Numbered from the stretch's first letter, positions 54,043 through 61,710 are shown. The stretch is 64,000 nt of DNA from Clostridium pascui (GCF_016908015.1 NZ_JAFBDB010000001.1:248001-312000); one strand, 5' to 3'. The notes: generated by a model from the letters alone, not told the origin. Made by a program: numbers and translations.

Positions 54043-54294
54043 ATGAAGCCAAATGTTATAAAAATTGAGGAATTACTTGAAAAACATTTCAACGGAAATA
54101 AGGCTGCTTTTGCAAAGGCCATTGGCGTTGAAAGATCTCAGGTTTCAGCGCTAATAAACCATGGTGATAGGGTTGGGGCAAAGTTTTATGGGGGACTAAT
54201 AGTGTATTGCGATACCCATGGTTTGGATTTTAGAAACTATATTTTTTTGCCGCTCCATGTCAAAATTTTAGACAATGTTCTCATAAAGTCATAG
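54043..54294 (+). CDS. Cro-like helix-turn-helix protein
   Basis: An 83-residue protein with an HTH of XRE type: NGNKAAFAKAIGVERSQVSA forms helices 2 and 3, followed by LINHGDRVGAKFYGGL. It is the first rightward gene after the control region, divergent from the repressor, the position of Cro or an early activator. The longer frame begins at 54022 with TTG from the O3 operator. ATG 54043 follows AAGGAGGTGA and is preferred. Its target is presumably the same operators. Confidence 0.78.
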   Translation: MKPNVIKIEELLEKHFNGNKAAFAKAIGVERSQVSALINHGDRVGAKFYGGLIVYCDTHGLDFRNYIFLPLHVKILDNVLIKS

Positions 54295-54455
54295 TTTATT
54301 ATTTGCAATTTATTAAAAGTTAAAAGCAAAAAGCATACAATGAAGAATGAGTAGCCTATAAATTTTTATAAATAATAAACGTGTATATATAAAATCTAAT
54401 ATTAGCTTTGTGAAGCAGGGGAATGAGTGGATTACTGGACTGCAGGAGTTTTTTT

Positions 54456-54602
54456 ATGATTAAGTACTTCGAAAATATGGAAGAGTTCAGATGCCAAACA
54501 TGTAGTAAATTATTCTTTAAATATAAGCTAAGAAAAAGTTTAGTAGTAGAAGTAAAGTGCACTAGATGCAACAATATATCATATTTAGTTGTTGAGAAGT
54601 GA
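54456..54602 (+). CDS. Com-like small zinc-ribbon protein
   Basis: A 48-residue protein with two CxxC pairs, FRCQTCSKLFF and VKCTRCNNISYL, resembling Com, the zinc-finger translational regulator of phage Mu and many tailed phages. CAGGAG lies 8 bases before the ATG. Com normally binds mom mRNA, but no mom-like modification gene follows here, so its partner is unknown. It is too short for usual ORF cut-offs. The flanks 54295-54455 and 54603-54690 hold only a 17-codon GTG ORF at about 54412-54465 and no recognised gene. Confidence 0.6.
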   Translation: MIKYFENMEEFRCQTCSKLFFKYKLRKSLVVEVKCTRCNNISYLVVEK

Positions 54603-54690
54603 TGTGATAATAGTGGAAGCATCCAAAGAACTGGTTTTATGAAGGTTATAACTTAAAAATAAGTTGATTCATATAAAAGGGGGGATATAC

Positions 54691-55041
54691 GTGATAAAAA
54701 GATGGTTTAATTCTAGAGTTCAAACAGAAGTAGTTGAAATAGATTATGAGGGGGCAAGAGGAACATTACAGACTATAGAGGGCATAAGCAAACCTTGTAA
54801 GTTCCTGTTAATAAGGCTTCCAGATACTAAAAATGATTTTGCTGAGATAATGTTTCATAATTTAACTGATATAGAAAAAGAAATGACTTTTGATGTATTA
54901 GACTATGAACTTCATGATGAAACTTATGAAGAAATAAAAGAAAAATCCATAAGATTTGAGTGTGAAAATAAAAGACTCAAGGAAGAAGTTGAAAATTATA
55001 AGGAAAAAATGGAGGAGTATAATACATACTTGAGAGTATAA
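54691..55041 (+). CDS. Phage-type early protein of unknown function with C-terminal coiled coil
   Basis: 116 residues from GTG 54691, preceded by AAGGGGGG. The N-terminal half is mixed alpha/beta (RGTLQTIEGISKPCKFLLIR). The C-terminal roughly 40 residues are a charged helix (RFECENKRLKEEVENYKEKM) likely to form a coiled coil. I recognise no family. It lies in the early region between the Com-like gene and the replication initiator. Confidence 0.6.
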   Translation: MIKRWFNSRVQTEVVEIDYEGARGTLQTIEGISKPCKFLLIRLPDTKNDFAEIMFHNLTDIEKEMTFDVLDYELHDETYEEIKEKSIRFECENKRLKEEVENYKEKMEEYNTYLRV

Positions 55042-55173
55042 GGGAAAAAATCCTTAAGATAGCGTGCAAGTTATTTGGATAAGAGCTCGGCAAAGCTCTT
55101 GTCCTCAGTATATCATATTTAGATATAAATATTCAATATTTATTATTTATACAAAAAATGAAAATAAACGGGG

Positions 55174-55266
55174 ATGGGAAACGTGAGAAAAGAAATAGTT
55201 AAAAAAGTAGCTAAGGAGGATATAAAGTTTGTTAAAATGCTGGTAGCTTGTGGAAAGTGCTTTTAG
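55174..55266 (+). CDS. Possible 30-residue early protein
   Basis: A short frame from ATG 55174 (or GTG 55183), product ending KMLVACGKCF, preceded by a G-rich tract. Charged Lys/Glu helix with a terminal Cys pair. The surrounding 55042-55291 also holds a hairpin near 55083-55102 (GAGCTC...GAGCTC-like arms). Weak evidence only. Confidence 0.3.
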   Translation: MGNVRKEIVKKVAKEDIKFVKMLVACGKCF

Positions 55267-55291
55267 ATACTAAGGAGATGATGCAGTAAAT

Positions 55292-56092
55292 ATGTCAGTA
55301 TTTAGAGTTATTAAAGATAAAGATAATCCTTATGTAATGGTAAATAAATATTATATTTATGATAATAGATTAAGCTTAAAAGCAAAAGGATTAATGAGTT
55401 ATTTTCTAAGCAGACCAGATGATTGGAATTTTTATATTGAAGAAATAAAGAATCATACGATAGATAAAGATACATCAATAAGTGGCGCTATAAAAGAATT
55501 AATAGAATCTGGATATATAAGGAGAGAGGCTAGAAGAGGAGATAAGGGTAAGTTTAAGGGTGGCTATGATTACTCGGTTTATGAAATTCCAATAGTATCT
55601 TCGAATGAAGAAAATATTGCTAGTACAGAAAATTTACCGAAACTTGAAAACCCCGAATCGGGAAAATCCCGAGTTGGGAAAATACCGAGTCGGGAAAATC
55701 AAGGATTACTAAATAATAAATCTAAATTAAATAATAAACTATTAACTAATAATAGTAATTGTAGTAGTGATAGCAACATAGAAGTATTTAAGAAACTTGA
55801 AAAATATGGATTTGGACTATTATCTTCGGTAGTGATAGAGAAGTTGACAGCAGATATAGAAAGGTTTGGTGCAGACTGGGTCATAAAAGCAGTAGAAAAG
55901 GCAGATGAAGCAGGCAAGCATAGATATGACTACGTAAAAGGTATATTAGAAAATTGGGAAACTAACGGAGGAGTAAAAGAAAAGCAAAGAGGTGGTAAAA
56001 TAAATGGAAGTTCTAGAAAGAATAATGTATCAGGTTCGTCAGAGAAAGTATATAACTTCTCAAGATTTGGATGGAAGGGAAACACAATATAA
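55292..56092 (+). CDS. Phage replication initiation protein (winged helix, DnaD-like)
   Basis: A 266-residue protein with the N-terminal winged-helix segment of phage replisome organisers: VNKYYIYDNRLSLKAKGLMS, YFLSRPDDWNFYIEEIKNHT and AIKELIESGYIRREARRG. The central, low-complexity Asn/Ser-rich linker contains 16-bp DNA repeats (55654-55701), and the C-terminal helical domain (KLEKYGFGLLSSVVIEKLTA) resembles DnaD. It probably binds the origin inside its own gene and recruits the DnaC-like loader encoded next. The ribosome binding site is AAGGAGATG. Its 3' end overlaps dnaC by 89 bases. Confidence 0.75.
   Translation: MSVFRVIKDKDNPYVMVNKYYIYDNRLSLKAKGLMSYFLSRPDDWNFYIEEIKNHTIDKDTSISGAIKELIESGYIRREARRGDKGKFKGGYDYSVYEIPIVSSNEENIASTENLPKLENPESGKSRVGKIPSRENQGLLNNKSKLNNKLLTNNSNCSSDSNIEVFKKLEKYGFGLLSSVVIEKLTADIERFGADWVIKAVEKADEAGKHRYDYVKGILENWETNGGVKEKQRGGKINGSSRKNNVSGSSEKVYNFSRFGWKGNTI
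55654..55701. repeat. Three 16-bp iterons inside the replication initiator gene
   Basis: CGAnTyGGGAAAATmC repeats start at 55654, 55670 and 55686. The period of 16 is not a multiple of 3, so the encoded residues differ between copies and the repeat must be kept for DNA reasons. A replication origin is the simplest reading. Each unit also contains a small CCGA/TCGG dyad. Confidence 0.65.
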
Positions 56093-56786
56093 ATGCACTA
56101 AATGTAAGGATATTGGATGGATTAGAAATGAACATGATGCGTATAGGCGATGTGACTGTTATGAAAAAGAGAAAATAGAAAGATTATGGAAAGCTTTTGG
56201 CGCTAACCCTAAAGAAGTTAAAAAATTAAATAACTATATTCCATATGATGAATTGACTAAGAAAGTTAAACAAAGTGCAGCACAATATATCAAGAGTTTT
56301 GAGGATATAAGAAAAAATAGGGAAAATTCATTTGGACTATTCGGACAGTCGGGGGCAGGAAAAACGCATGTAATAGTATCCATAGGAGCAGCTCTTTTAA
56401 ATAACAATGTTAAGGCAATATACATGCCTTATTTAGAGGCCATGAGAGAACTTAAAGCCAATGTCATAGATAATGAACATTATATAAAGCTCATAGGAAG
56501 ATATCAACAGGCAGAGGTACTCATCATTGATGATTTATTTAAAGAAAAAGTAAGAAAAGGTAATTTAATTGGATATATTACAGAAGCTGACATGAAGCAT
56601 ATATACCCAATTATAAATTACAGATACTTTAATTACTTGCCAACTTTAATAAGTAGTGAATGTACACCATCAATGCTCTGCGATTTAGATGATGCTTTAG
56701 CAGGAAGAATGCTTGAATTCTGTGGTGAAGATATATTTATATTTGATGATTTAAATTATAACTATAGAATGAGAAGGTTTAAATAG
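56004..56786 (+). CDS. DnaC-like replicative helicase loader (AAA+ ATPase)
   Basis: A 260-residue phage helicase loader. A zinc-binding N-terminus (YKCTKCKDIGWI, then YRRCDCYEKEK) precedes the AAA+ core: Walker A in LFGQSGAGKTHVIVSIGAAL, Walker B in AEVLIIDDLFKEKVRKGNL, and sensor residues in PTLISSECTPSMLCDLDDAL with the arginine region AGRMLEF. The start ATG 56004 follows AGAGGTGG and lies within the end of the initiator gene, in another frame. Together with that protein it forms the replication module. Confidence 0.85.
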   Translation: MEVLERIMYQVRQRKYITSQDLDGRETQYKCTKCKDIGWIRNEHDAYRRCDCYEKEKIERLWKAFGANPKEVKKLNNYIPYDELTKKVKQSAAQYIKSFEDIRKNRENSFGLFGQSGAGKTHVIVSIGAALLNNNVKAIYMPYLEAMRELKANVIDNEHYIKLIGRYQQAEVLIIDDLFKEKVRKGNLIGYITEADMKHIYPIINYRYFNYLPTLISSECTPSMLCDLDDALAGRMLEFCGEDIFIFDDLNYNYRMRRFK

Positions 56787-56795
56787 ATTCTGATT

Positions 56796-56894
56796 ATGGG
56801 AGGAAATAAAAAGGATCATATAAGTAAAGAGCCTTTAGTAATAGCATTTAGAGGTATAAAAATAGATGATTTAAACAATAGGAGGGAATTGTAA
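56796..56894 (+). CDS. Possible 32-residue protein after dnaC
   Basis: Frame from ATG 56796 to TAA 56894, product beginning MGGNKKDHISKEPLVIAF. No clear ribosome binding site is present, but it fills the gap exactly to the next gene, whose ribosome binding site it contains. Low support. Confidence 0.3.
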   Translation: MGGNKKDHISKEPLVIAFRGIKIDDLNNRREL

Positions 56895-56896
56895 AA

Positions 56897-57226
56897 ATGT
56901 TAAATATGACTATAAATACTAAATCAATCTCAATTGATGAAATTAATCAGCTTAAAAATGAGAGTGAGATTTTAAAAGGTAAATTAGTGTATTTTATAGA
57001 AAAATACATGGAAATTAGAGAGGTATTAGGGGTATTAAAGAAAGGACTTGACATAATAGAAAGTTGTGAAGAAGAAGTGCAGCAATTAAAGGACAAGCTA
57101 TTTTGGTCAAATGAGTTAAAAAGATTATACAGAGAGGGCTGGGGTTATCAAGATGCACTAGAGGTAGTAAGGCTAGAAAAAGACATACAAAAAATATTAA
57201 GAAAAAAGATAGGAATTATAATATAG
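56897..57226 (+). CDS. Small helical phage-type protein, unknown function
   Basis: A 109-residue protein, nearly all helical and charged (DEINQLKNESEILKGKLVYF, then EEEVQQLKDKLFWSNELKRL), consistent with a coiled coil. It has no family I recognise. AGGAGGGA lies upstream of the ATG. It is followed after 2 bases by a small HTH gene, so the two are cotranscribed. It may act in early regulation or replication. Confidence 0.55.
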   Translation: MLNMTINTKSISIDEINQLKNESEILKGKLVYFIEKYMEIREVLGVLKKGLDIIESCEEEVQQLKDKLFWSNELKRLYREGWGYQDALEVVRLEKDIQKILRKKIGIII

Positions 57227-57228
57227 AA

Positions 57229-57432
57229 ATGAATATAGGATTAATGATAGCCAAAGAAAGAATTAAAAGAAATATGACAAAGCCTACACTAGCTGAACTG
57301 GTTGGGTGTACTACTAGAGCTGTTGAATATTGGGAAAGTGGGGAAAGAAATATAAGTCTTGAGCATTTAGATAAAATATTAAAGGTTTTTAATATGACAA
57401 TGAAAATAGGGTGGGATGGTGATTTAAAGTAA
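57229..57432 (+). CDS. Small XRE-type helix-turn-helix protein
   Basis: A 67-residue protein consisting of one HTH domain: LMIAKERIKRNMTKPTLAEL, then VGCTTRAVEYWESGERNISL and the closing helix LDKILKVFNMTMKI. This is the standard XRE fold with the recognition helix TTRAVEYW. No Shine-Dalgarno sequence is evident 2 bases after the previous stop, so translation is probably coupled. It may be a second regulator of the element. The gap 57433-57568 holds only a 21-codon ORF. Confidence 0.7.
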   Translation: MNIGLMIAKERIKRNMTKPTLAELVGCTTRAVEYWESGERNISLEHLDKILKVFNMTMKIGWDGDLK

Positions 57433-57568
57433 CATGGAATTTGAAAACTTAATAAGAAAAGTGAGTATTGAATTCAATATACTTAGAAAGAGTGATTAAA
57501 ATATATCATAATGTTATATAAATATTGTGAGGTAATATAAAGGCTTTGAAAAGGAGATAATAGTAAAA

Positions 57569-58099
57569 ATGATAGATAAAGAAATTTCTAGAGAAATAGA
57601 AGGTAGATTGTATAGGTACTACAAACAGTTAAAATTTATAGAGAAATTAAAAAGCAAACTAATACTACTTGGGAAACAAAAAGAACAAATAGAGAAAGAA
57701 AAGGTAGAATTAAGGCATCTTGATATTGATACAGAATTAAGTATGGGAATAGATTATAGTAGGGAGAAAATTCAAAGCAGCAGGTCCAGCGCAGGAGAAG
57801 CAGAAAGGGAAATTATAAAATATATAGATAACTTGGATAAACAATTAAAGTATGTAATAAAAAATATATTAAACATAAATGTAGAGATAAGAGAATTAGA
57901 ATTGCAAATACAAGATACGGAGTTTAATTTATCAATGCTAAATGATGAATCCCAAAGATTCATCAGGTGGAAATATAGAGAAGAAAAATCTATTGAATGG
58001 ATATCAGTAGAGATGTATCAAGGTGCTAGAAGTACTGCTTATAGAAAAAGAGAAGAATTAATAGAAGAAATGGCTCACTGGTATAATGTTATAAAATAA
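57569..58099 (+). CDS. Phage late-gene regulator-like protein (coiled coil plus sigma-region-4-like C-terminus)
   Basis: A 176-residue protein, mostly charged coiled coil (LRHLDIDTELSMGIDYSREK in the middle). The C-terminus RFIRWKYREEKSIEWISVEM then YQGARSTAYRKREELIEEMA resembles the region-4 HTH of ArpU/RinA-type late activators. In related prophages such a gene stands just before the packaging genes and switches on late transcription. Here the late genes that follow are tail genes only. GGAG lies 12 bases before the ATG. The family assignment is by pattern, not certain. Confidence 0.6.
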   Translation: MIDKEISREIEGRLYRYYKQLKFIEKLKSKLILLGKQKEQIEKEKVELRHLDIDTELSMGIDYSREKIQSSRSSAGEAEREIIKYIDNLDKQLKYVIKNILNINVEIRELELQIQDTEFNLSMLNDESQRFIRWKYREEKSIEWISVEMYQGARSTAYRKREELIEEMAHWYNVIK

Positions 58100-58308
58100 T
58101 TGCTCAACTAAGAAATTATTAAACTATAGAACAAAAAATATGTGTAGAAAATATTGGGACAAATTTGGGACATACTTGGGATAGATATAATGCTTTTGCA
58201 TAGTATAATAAGTACAAGTAATAAAATAATTTAAGGACAGATTGTCACAGCAAGAATGCATATGACACTGTATGGGGATAAAAGTCCCCACTATTATGAA
58301 AATTGATA

Positions 58309-58367
58309 GGCACTTAATAGTTAGATAAGAATAAATTCTTGTTTAGTTAATAAGTGTCTTTTGCTTT
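58309..58367 (+). terminator. Long hairpin with T-rich tail before the tail genes
   Basis: About 24 bp of nearly continuous pairing closed by AAGAAT-AA-ATTCTT, followed by TTTTGCTTT. It could end early transcription, so tail genes would need antitermination or a promoter downstream of 58367. Confidence 0.6.
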
Positions 58368-58531
58368 ACTTATAATGTTCATTCAACTTGTATGTAAAGA
58401 AGGAAAAGGTACAGTAATCTCATCTGGCTATATAGGCGTAATAAAGGAGATAATTTAAAGTGAACTAGAGCAGTAGAAGAGTAACAACTTGAATTATAAT
58501 AAACAAAGCATATAGCAATCGAGGGGGTGAT

Positions 58532-58564
58532 ATGATGCAAATAAGAGCTCCAAATATAAAATAA
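58532..58564 (+). pseudogene. Truncated 10-codon ORF with intact ribosome binding site
   Basis: GAGGGGGTGAT directly precedes ATG-ATG and the frame MMQIRAPNIK ends at a TAA. A site of this strength is normally attached to a real gene. I interpret it as the 5' remnant of a deleted structural gene. A functional micro-peptide is the alternative. Confidence 0.4.
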
Positions 58565-58627
58565 TTAGCTAAAAAATTATATATAGAGTTAAAAAGATAG
58601 AATAGCACACAATAAGTAGGTGATAGT

Positions 58628-59059
58628 ATGTCAAGTATTAATGAATTAAGAGCAGGTATCAATAAAGTTTTAAACGATAATTTGCCTAATATACCTATAT
58701 ATAATGAAAAAATTGAACAAGGTTTTGCAAAGCCTTGTTTTTTTATTGAAGTTTTAAACTCAGAACAGTATAAGGAATTAAATAGAAGATATAAAAAAAG
58801 TATATCATTTAATATTCAATATTTTAGTGATAAAGCTGAGATTAATTCAGATTTCAATGATATCGCTGATAAACTTTATCAGGTACTTGAGTATGTAAAC
58901 ATATATAATAAACTATTTAGAGCTAATAAAATGACGCATAAAGTTGTAGAGGGAGTCTTACACTTTATGCTTCAGTTTAATTATCATGTCATAAAGACAT
59001 CTGAAGAAGAGCCTAAAATGAACAAATTAACGCAGGAGGTGGATTTGAAAAATGGCTAA
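58628..59059 (+). CDS. Phage tail terminator-like protein (DUF6838 type)
   Basis: A 143-residue protein beginning MSSINELRAGINKVLNDNLP with IYNEKIEQGFAKPCFFIEVL, a pattern found in proteins that lie directly before tail sheath genes in PBSX-like and Clostridium contractile tails. It probably caps the head-proximal end of the tail. In a complete phage it follows the head-tail connectors, but here it is the first late gene. TAGGTGAT precedes the ATG. It overlaps the next small gene by 8 bases. Confidence 0.68.
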   Translation: MSSINELRAGINKVLNDNLPNIPIYNEKIEQGFAKPCFFIEVLNSEQYKELNRRYKKSISFNIQYFSDKAEINSDFNDIADKLYQVLEYVNIYNKLFRANKMTHKVVEGVLHFMLQFNYHVIKTSEEEPKMNKLTQEVDLKNG

Positions 59060-59228
59060 AAAAGAGGCTGTTAAAGAGGTTAAATTTACTAAGGAACAAA
59101 TACTGAAATCTAATAATTATGTGGGTATTGAAAAAGATATAATTGATGCCCTATTAGAGGATAAGTGTTATACACTAGAAGAAGTCAAAAAAATCTTAGA
59201 AGATTTTAATAATAAGGAGGTAAAGTAA
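59052..59228 (+). CDS. Small tail-module protein
   Basis: A 58-residue protein beginning MAKKEAVKEVKFTKEQILKS, with LLEDKCYTLEEVKKILED in the second half. Small proteins of this type (Lys-rich start, KEQILKS core) sit immediately before the sheath gene in many Clostridium and Bacillus contractile-tail clusters. CAGGAGGTGG lies 8 bases before the ATG, inside the previous gene. Function is unknown. It overlaps upstream by 8 bases and precedes sheath by 1 base, so it is surely translated with them. Confidence 0.72.
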   Translation: MAKKEAVKEVKFTKEQILKSNNYVGIEKDIIDALLEDKCYTLEEVKKILEDFNNKEVK

Positions 59229-59229
59229 T

Positions 59230-60546
59230 ATGGCTGGAGGAATGTGGACAGCTCAAAATAAGGTTAGACCAGGAGCGTATATAAATTTTAAGTCTAAGAA
59301 GAAAGAAGAGGTTGTTTTAGGGGAACGAGGAGTAGTGACAATGCCGGTAGTATTACCATGGGGACCTGAAAAGCAAATCGTCGAAGTAAATGCTTATGAT
59401 AACTTATTTGATGTTATAGGCATAGATATAAATGATTCTAGTGCATTATTAATAAGAGAAGCACTAAAGAGAGCACAGAAGTTATTACTATACAGAGTGA
59501 ATACTGGAACTAAGGCAAGTGCAACTCATGCAGCATTAACTATTGAAGCTAAATATAGCGGTTCTAAAGGTAATGATATAAAGATAATTATTGAAAACAA
59601 TATAGATAATAATGAAAAGTTTAATATAATCACACTAATTGGTACAAAAGAAGTAGATAAGCAAACTTCAATAGGAAACATAGAAGAGTTGAAGGAAAAC
59701 AATTTTGTTACATTTAGTGGTACAGGAGCATTAACAGCTACTGCAGGAATATCTCTATCTAATGGAGTAGATGGTGCTACTACTAATGATGACTATTCTA
59801 ATTATTTATCTCAAACTGAATTATATGATTGGAATACTATGGGGATACCAACTAAAGATTCAAGCATTAAAGCTGTAGCTGCAAATTTTGCTAGAAGACT
59901 TAGAGATCAAGAAGGTAGAAAGATACAAGTAGTGCTAGAGAACTACTCTGAAGCTGATTATGAAGGAGTCATAAGTGTTAAAAATGGTGTTGTACTAGGT
60001 GATTTAACTATCATTACTTCTGATAAGGCAGTTGCTTTCGTTGCTGGAGCCACCGCTGGTGCAAATATAAACCAATCAAATACTTATACCCAATATGATG
60101 GAGCTGTAGATGTGGACACTAGATATACCAATAGTCAAATAGAGTCATCTCTTAAAAACGGGGAGATAGTATTTACTATAAACAATGGAAAGGTTGCTAT
60201 AGAACAGGATATTAACACTCTTAAGAGTTTTACAGAAACCAAAGATAATTCTTTTAGAAAAAATAGGGTACTTAGGGCATTAGATGGTATAAATCAAGAT
60301 ATAAAACTTATATGGAATACACGCTATGCTGGAAAAGGTGACAACAATACAGATGGAAGAAATCTCTTTAAGAAAGATGTTATTAAACTACTTGAAGCTA
60401 TGCAGGGAATTAATGCCCTTCAAAATGTTGTCGCAGAAGATGTAGAAATCTTACCAGGAATAGACAGTGATTCTGTAGTGGCGAAAATAAGCGCCCAACC
60501 AGTTGATTCTATGGAAAAATTATATATGGAAGTGGAGGTACAGTAA
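59230..60546 (+). CDS. Contractile tail sheath protein
   Basis: A 438-residue sheath subunit of the PBSX XkdK type. It begins GGMWTAQNKVRPGAYINFKS, and the conserved MPVVLPWGPEKQIVEV leads into the domain I-II folds. A segment IEAKYSGSKGNDIKIIIENN is typical of the inserted domain, and the C-terminal part (RVLRALDGINQDIKLIWNTR, then VEDVEILPGIDSDSVVAKIS) forms the core that donates strands between neighbours. Its presence defines the particle as contractile (myovirus or R-type tailocin). AGGAGG lies 9 bases before the ATG. Confidence 0.92.
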   Translation: MAGGMWTAQNKVRPGAYINFKSKKKEEVVLGERGVVTMPVVLPWGPEKQIVEVNAYDNLFDVIGIDINDSSALLIREALKRAQKLLLYRVNTGTKASATHAALTIEAKYSGSKGNDIKIIIENNIDNNEKFNIITLIGTKEVDKQTSIGNIEELKENNFVTFSGTGALTATAGISLSNGVDGATTNDDYSNYLSQTELYDWNTMGIPTKDSSIKAVAANFARRLRDQEGRKIQVVLENYSEADYEGVISVKNGVVLGDLTIITSDKAVAFVAGATAGANINQSNTYTQYDGAVDVDTRYTNSQIESSLKNGEIVFTINNGKVAIEQDINTLKSFTETKDNSFRKNRVLRALDGINQDIKLIWNTRYAGKGDNNTDGRNLFKKDVIKLLEAMQGINALQNVVAEDVEILPGIDSDSVVAKISAQPVDSMEKLYMEVEVQ

Positions 60547-60549
60547 TAT

Positions 60550-61014
60550 ATGGGATTTTTAAAAGCAGGAGATACAATAAGTGGACAAGAGGCTAGAGCT
60601 TACGTAACTATTGATGGCAGAAATGAAGAGCTTTTTTATGCGAAGAAAATAGAGTCTAAAGTTGAAAAGCAGAAAACAGAAGTAAAAGCCCTTGGAAAAA
60701 GAGGAACTCAAAATAAAGCTACAGGTTGGAAAGGGACAGGCACCCTTACAGTTTATTATGCCACATCTTTATTTAGAGAGATTATGCTTAAATATATGAA
60801 AGATGGGATTGACACTTATTTTGATATGGCTGTAACAAATGAAGATCCAACAAGCTCTATAGGTAGACAAACCATAGTATTAAAAGATTGTAACTTAGAT
60901 GAAGTTAGTATGGCAATGTTTGATATTGATAGTGAAGTTTTAGAAGAGGATATGGCATTTACGTTTGAAGATGTAGACTTATTAGATAAATTTAATAAAC
61001 CAGTATTAGGATAA
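60550..61014 (+). CDS. Tail tube protein (XkdM type)
   Basis: A 154-residue tube protein. It begins MGFLKAGDTISGQEARAYVT, with EELFYAKKIESKVEKQKTEV and KALGKRGTQNKATGWKGTGT, the near-invariant XkdM pattern. It forms the inner tube around which the sheath assembles. Gap to sheath is 3 bases, and GGAGG-type purines precede the ATG inside sheath (GGAGGTACAG). The sheath-tube pair in this order is standard for contractile tails. Confidence 0.92.
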   Translation: MGFLKAGDTISGQEARAYVTIDGRNEELFYAKKIESKVEKQKTEVKALGKRGTQNKATGWKGTGTLTVYYATSLFREIMLKYMKDGIDTYFDMAVTNEDPTSSIGRQTIVLKDCNLDEVSMAMFDIDSEVLEEDMAFTFEDVDLLDKFNKPVLG

Positions 61015-61029
61015 TAGGAGGAATATAAC

Positions 61030-61443
61030 ATGAGTCAATTTGAAGATTTCTTAATGGATAGTTTTGAGGATGCAGCAGAGATTGAAAAGGAAATAACTAT
61101 AGGTGGTAAAACTAAAAAAATGAAGTTTAGACCTATAAGTGCTGACATGGGTGATGAAATTAGAAAAAAATGCAAGAAAGTATCTTTTTTAAAGGGACAA
61201 AAAATATTTGAAACAGATGAAGATAAATTCAAGGCTAGTCTTATAATTGAGACAACTACACATCCAGATTTGAAGAATGCAGAGCTTCAAAAGGCATGGG
61301 GCGTTATAGGAGCTGAGCAATTACTTATTGCTATGAAAGGTAAAATGAAGGATGGAGAATATTCAGAATGGATTAATATAGTAAGTTCAATAAACGGATA
61401 TGATAAAGGAATCCAAGAGCTTATGGAAGAGGCAAAAAACTAA
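61030..61443 (+). CDS. Tail assembly chaperone (XkdN type), zero-frame product
   Basis: A 137-residue protein starting MSQFEDFLMDSFEDAAEIEK and containing MKFRPISADMGDEIRKKCKK and WGVIGAEQLLIAMKGKMKDG, matching the XkdN-type chaperones that bind the tape measure during tail assembly. The last sense codons are GCA AAA AAC before TAA, which form a slippery site for -1 frameshifting. AGGAGG lies 9 bases before the ATG. It lies between the tube and the tape measure, as expected. Confidence 0.88.
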   Translation: MSQFEDFLMDSFEDAAEIEKEITIGGKTKKMKFRPISADMGDEIRKKCKKVSFLKGQKIFETDEDKFKASLIIETTTHPDLKNAELQKAWGVIGAEQLLIAMKGKMKDGEYSEWINIVSSINGYDKGIQELMEEAKN

Positions 61444-61488
61444 TTAAGGAGGGCGATAGTGAGGCTACATATGCTCACTATGCCCTCC
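61434..61488 (+). promoter_or_regulatory. Programmed -1 ribosomal frameshift signal
   Basis: The slippery heptamer A-AAA-AAC (61434-61440) is in the correct phase with the chaperone frame. After a 7-base spacer containing the stop comes a hairpin of 15 bp: GGAGGGC (61448-61454) with GCCCTCC (61482-61488), then ATAGTGAG with CTCACTAT, one bulged G and a 10-base loop. Slippery site, spacing and stem are as in the classical G/GT system of phage lambda. Confidence 0.85.
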
Positions 61489-61628
61489 ATAGATTAAAGA
61501 TTTTACCTAGTACACTGATTTCGATGAGCAGACAAGAAAAGGCGTTTATATACGGTAGTATAGATTTGCACATTGAAAGTGAAAAGAAATCTATAAGTAA
61601 TAAACCTAAGGGTAGACGTAGAAGATAA
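61440..61628 (+). CDS. -1 frame extension of the tail assembly chaperone (G-T type fusion)
   Basis: The frame entered after the slip (from 61440) is open for 62 codons, beginning LIKEGDSEATYAHYALHRLK and ending in a basic tail KPKGRRRR. It has no ATG, GTG or TTG with a ribosome binding site in frame near its start, so it is reachable only by frameshift. Join 61030-61440 with 61440-61628 to give a fusion of 199 residues. The basic tail would bind the tape measure or its nascent chain. The sequence resembles the second half of other contractile-tail chaperones. Confidence 0.83.
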   Translation, partial: LIKEGDSEATYAHYALHRLKILPSTLISMSRQEKAFIYGSIDLHIESEKKSISNKPKGRRRR

Positions 61629-61710
61629 TAAATTTAATAGAAAATCAAAAACAACGTAGTACTTACTTTATAGTAGGTGCTACTATTATGCTAGAAAATG
61701 GGGTGAAAAG

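Larger units (their letters stand above)
58100..58627 (+). other. 528-base junction where head and packaging genes would be expected
   Basis: No gene of normal length is present. It holds repeated GGGACA motifs near 58152-58172, a small hairpin TGGGGA/TCCCCA (58273-58290), a long near-perfect hairpin at 58309-58358 (arms GGCACTTAATAG and complement, then TTTTGCTTT), and a 27-codon ORF without ribosome binding site at 58375-58458. An orphan strong ribosome binding site GAGGGGGTGAT is followed by a 10-codon ORF at 58532-58564. The last two look like the remains of deleted genes. Confidence 0.55.

Noticed and set aside
57434-57499. 21-codon ORF after the small HTH gene
   Set aside because: Starts 2 bases after the previous stop but has no ribosome binding site and no recognisable pattern.
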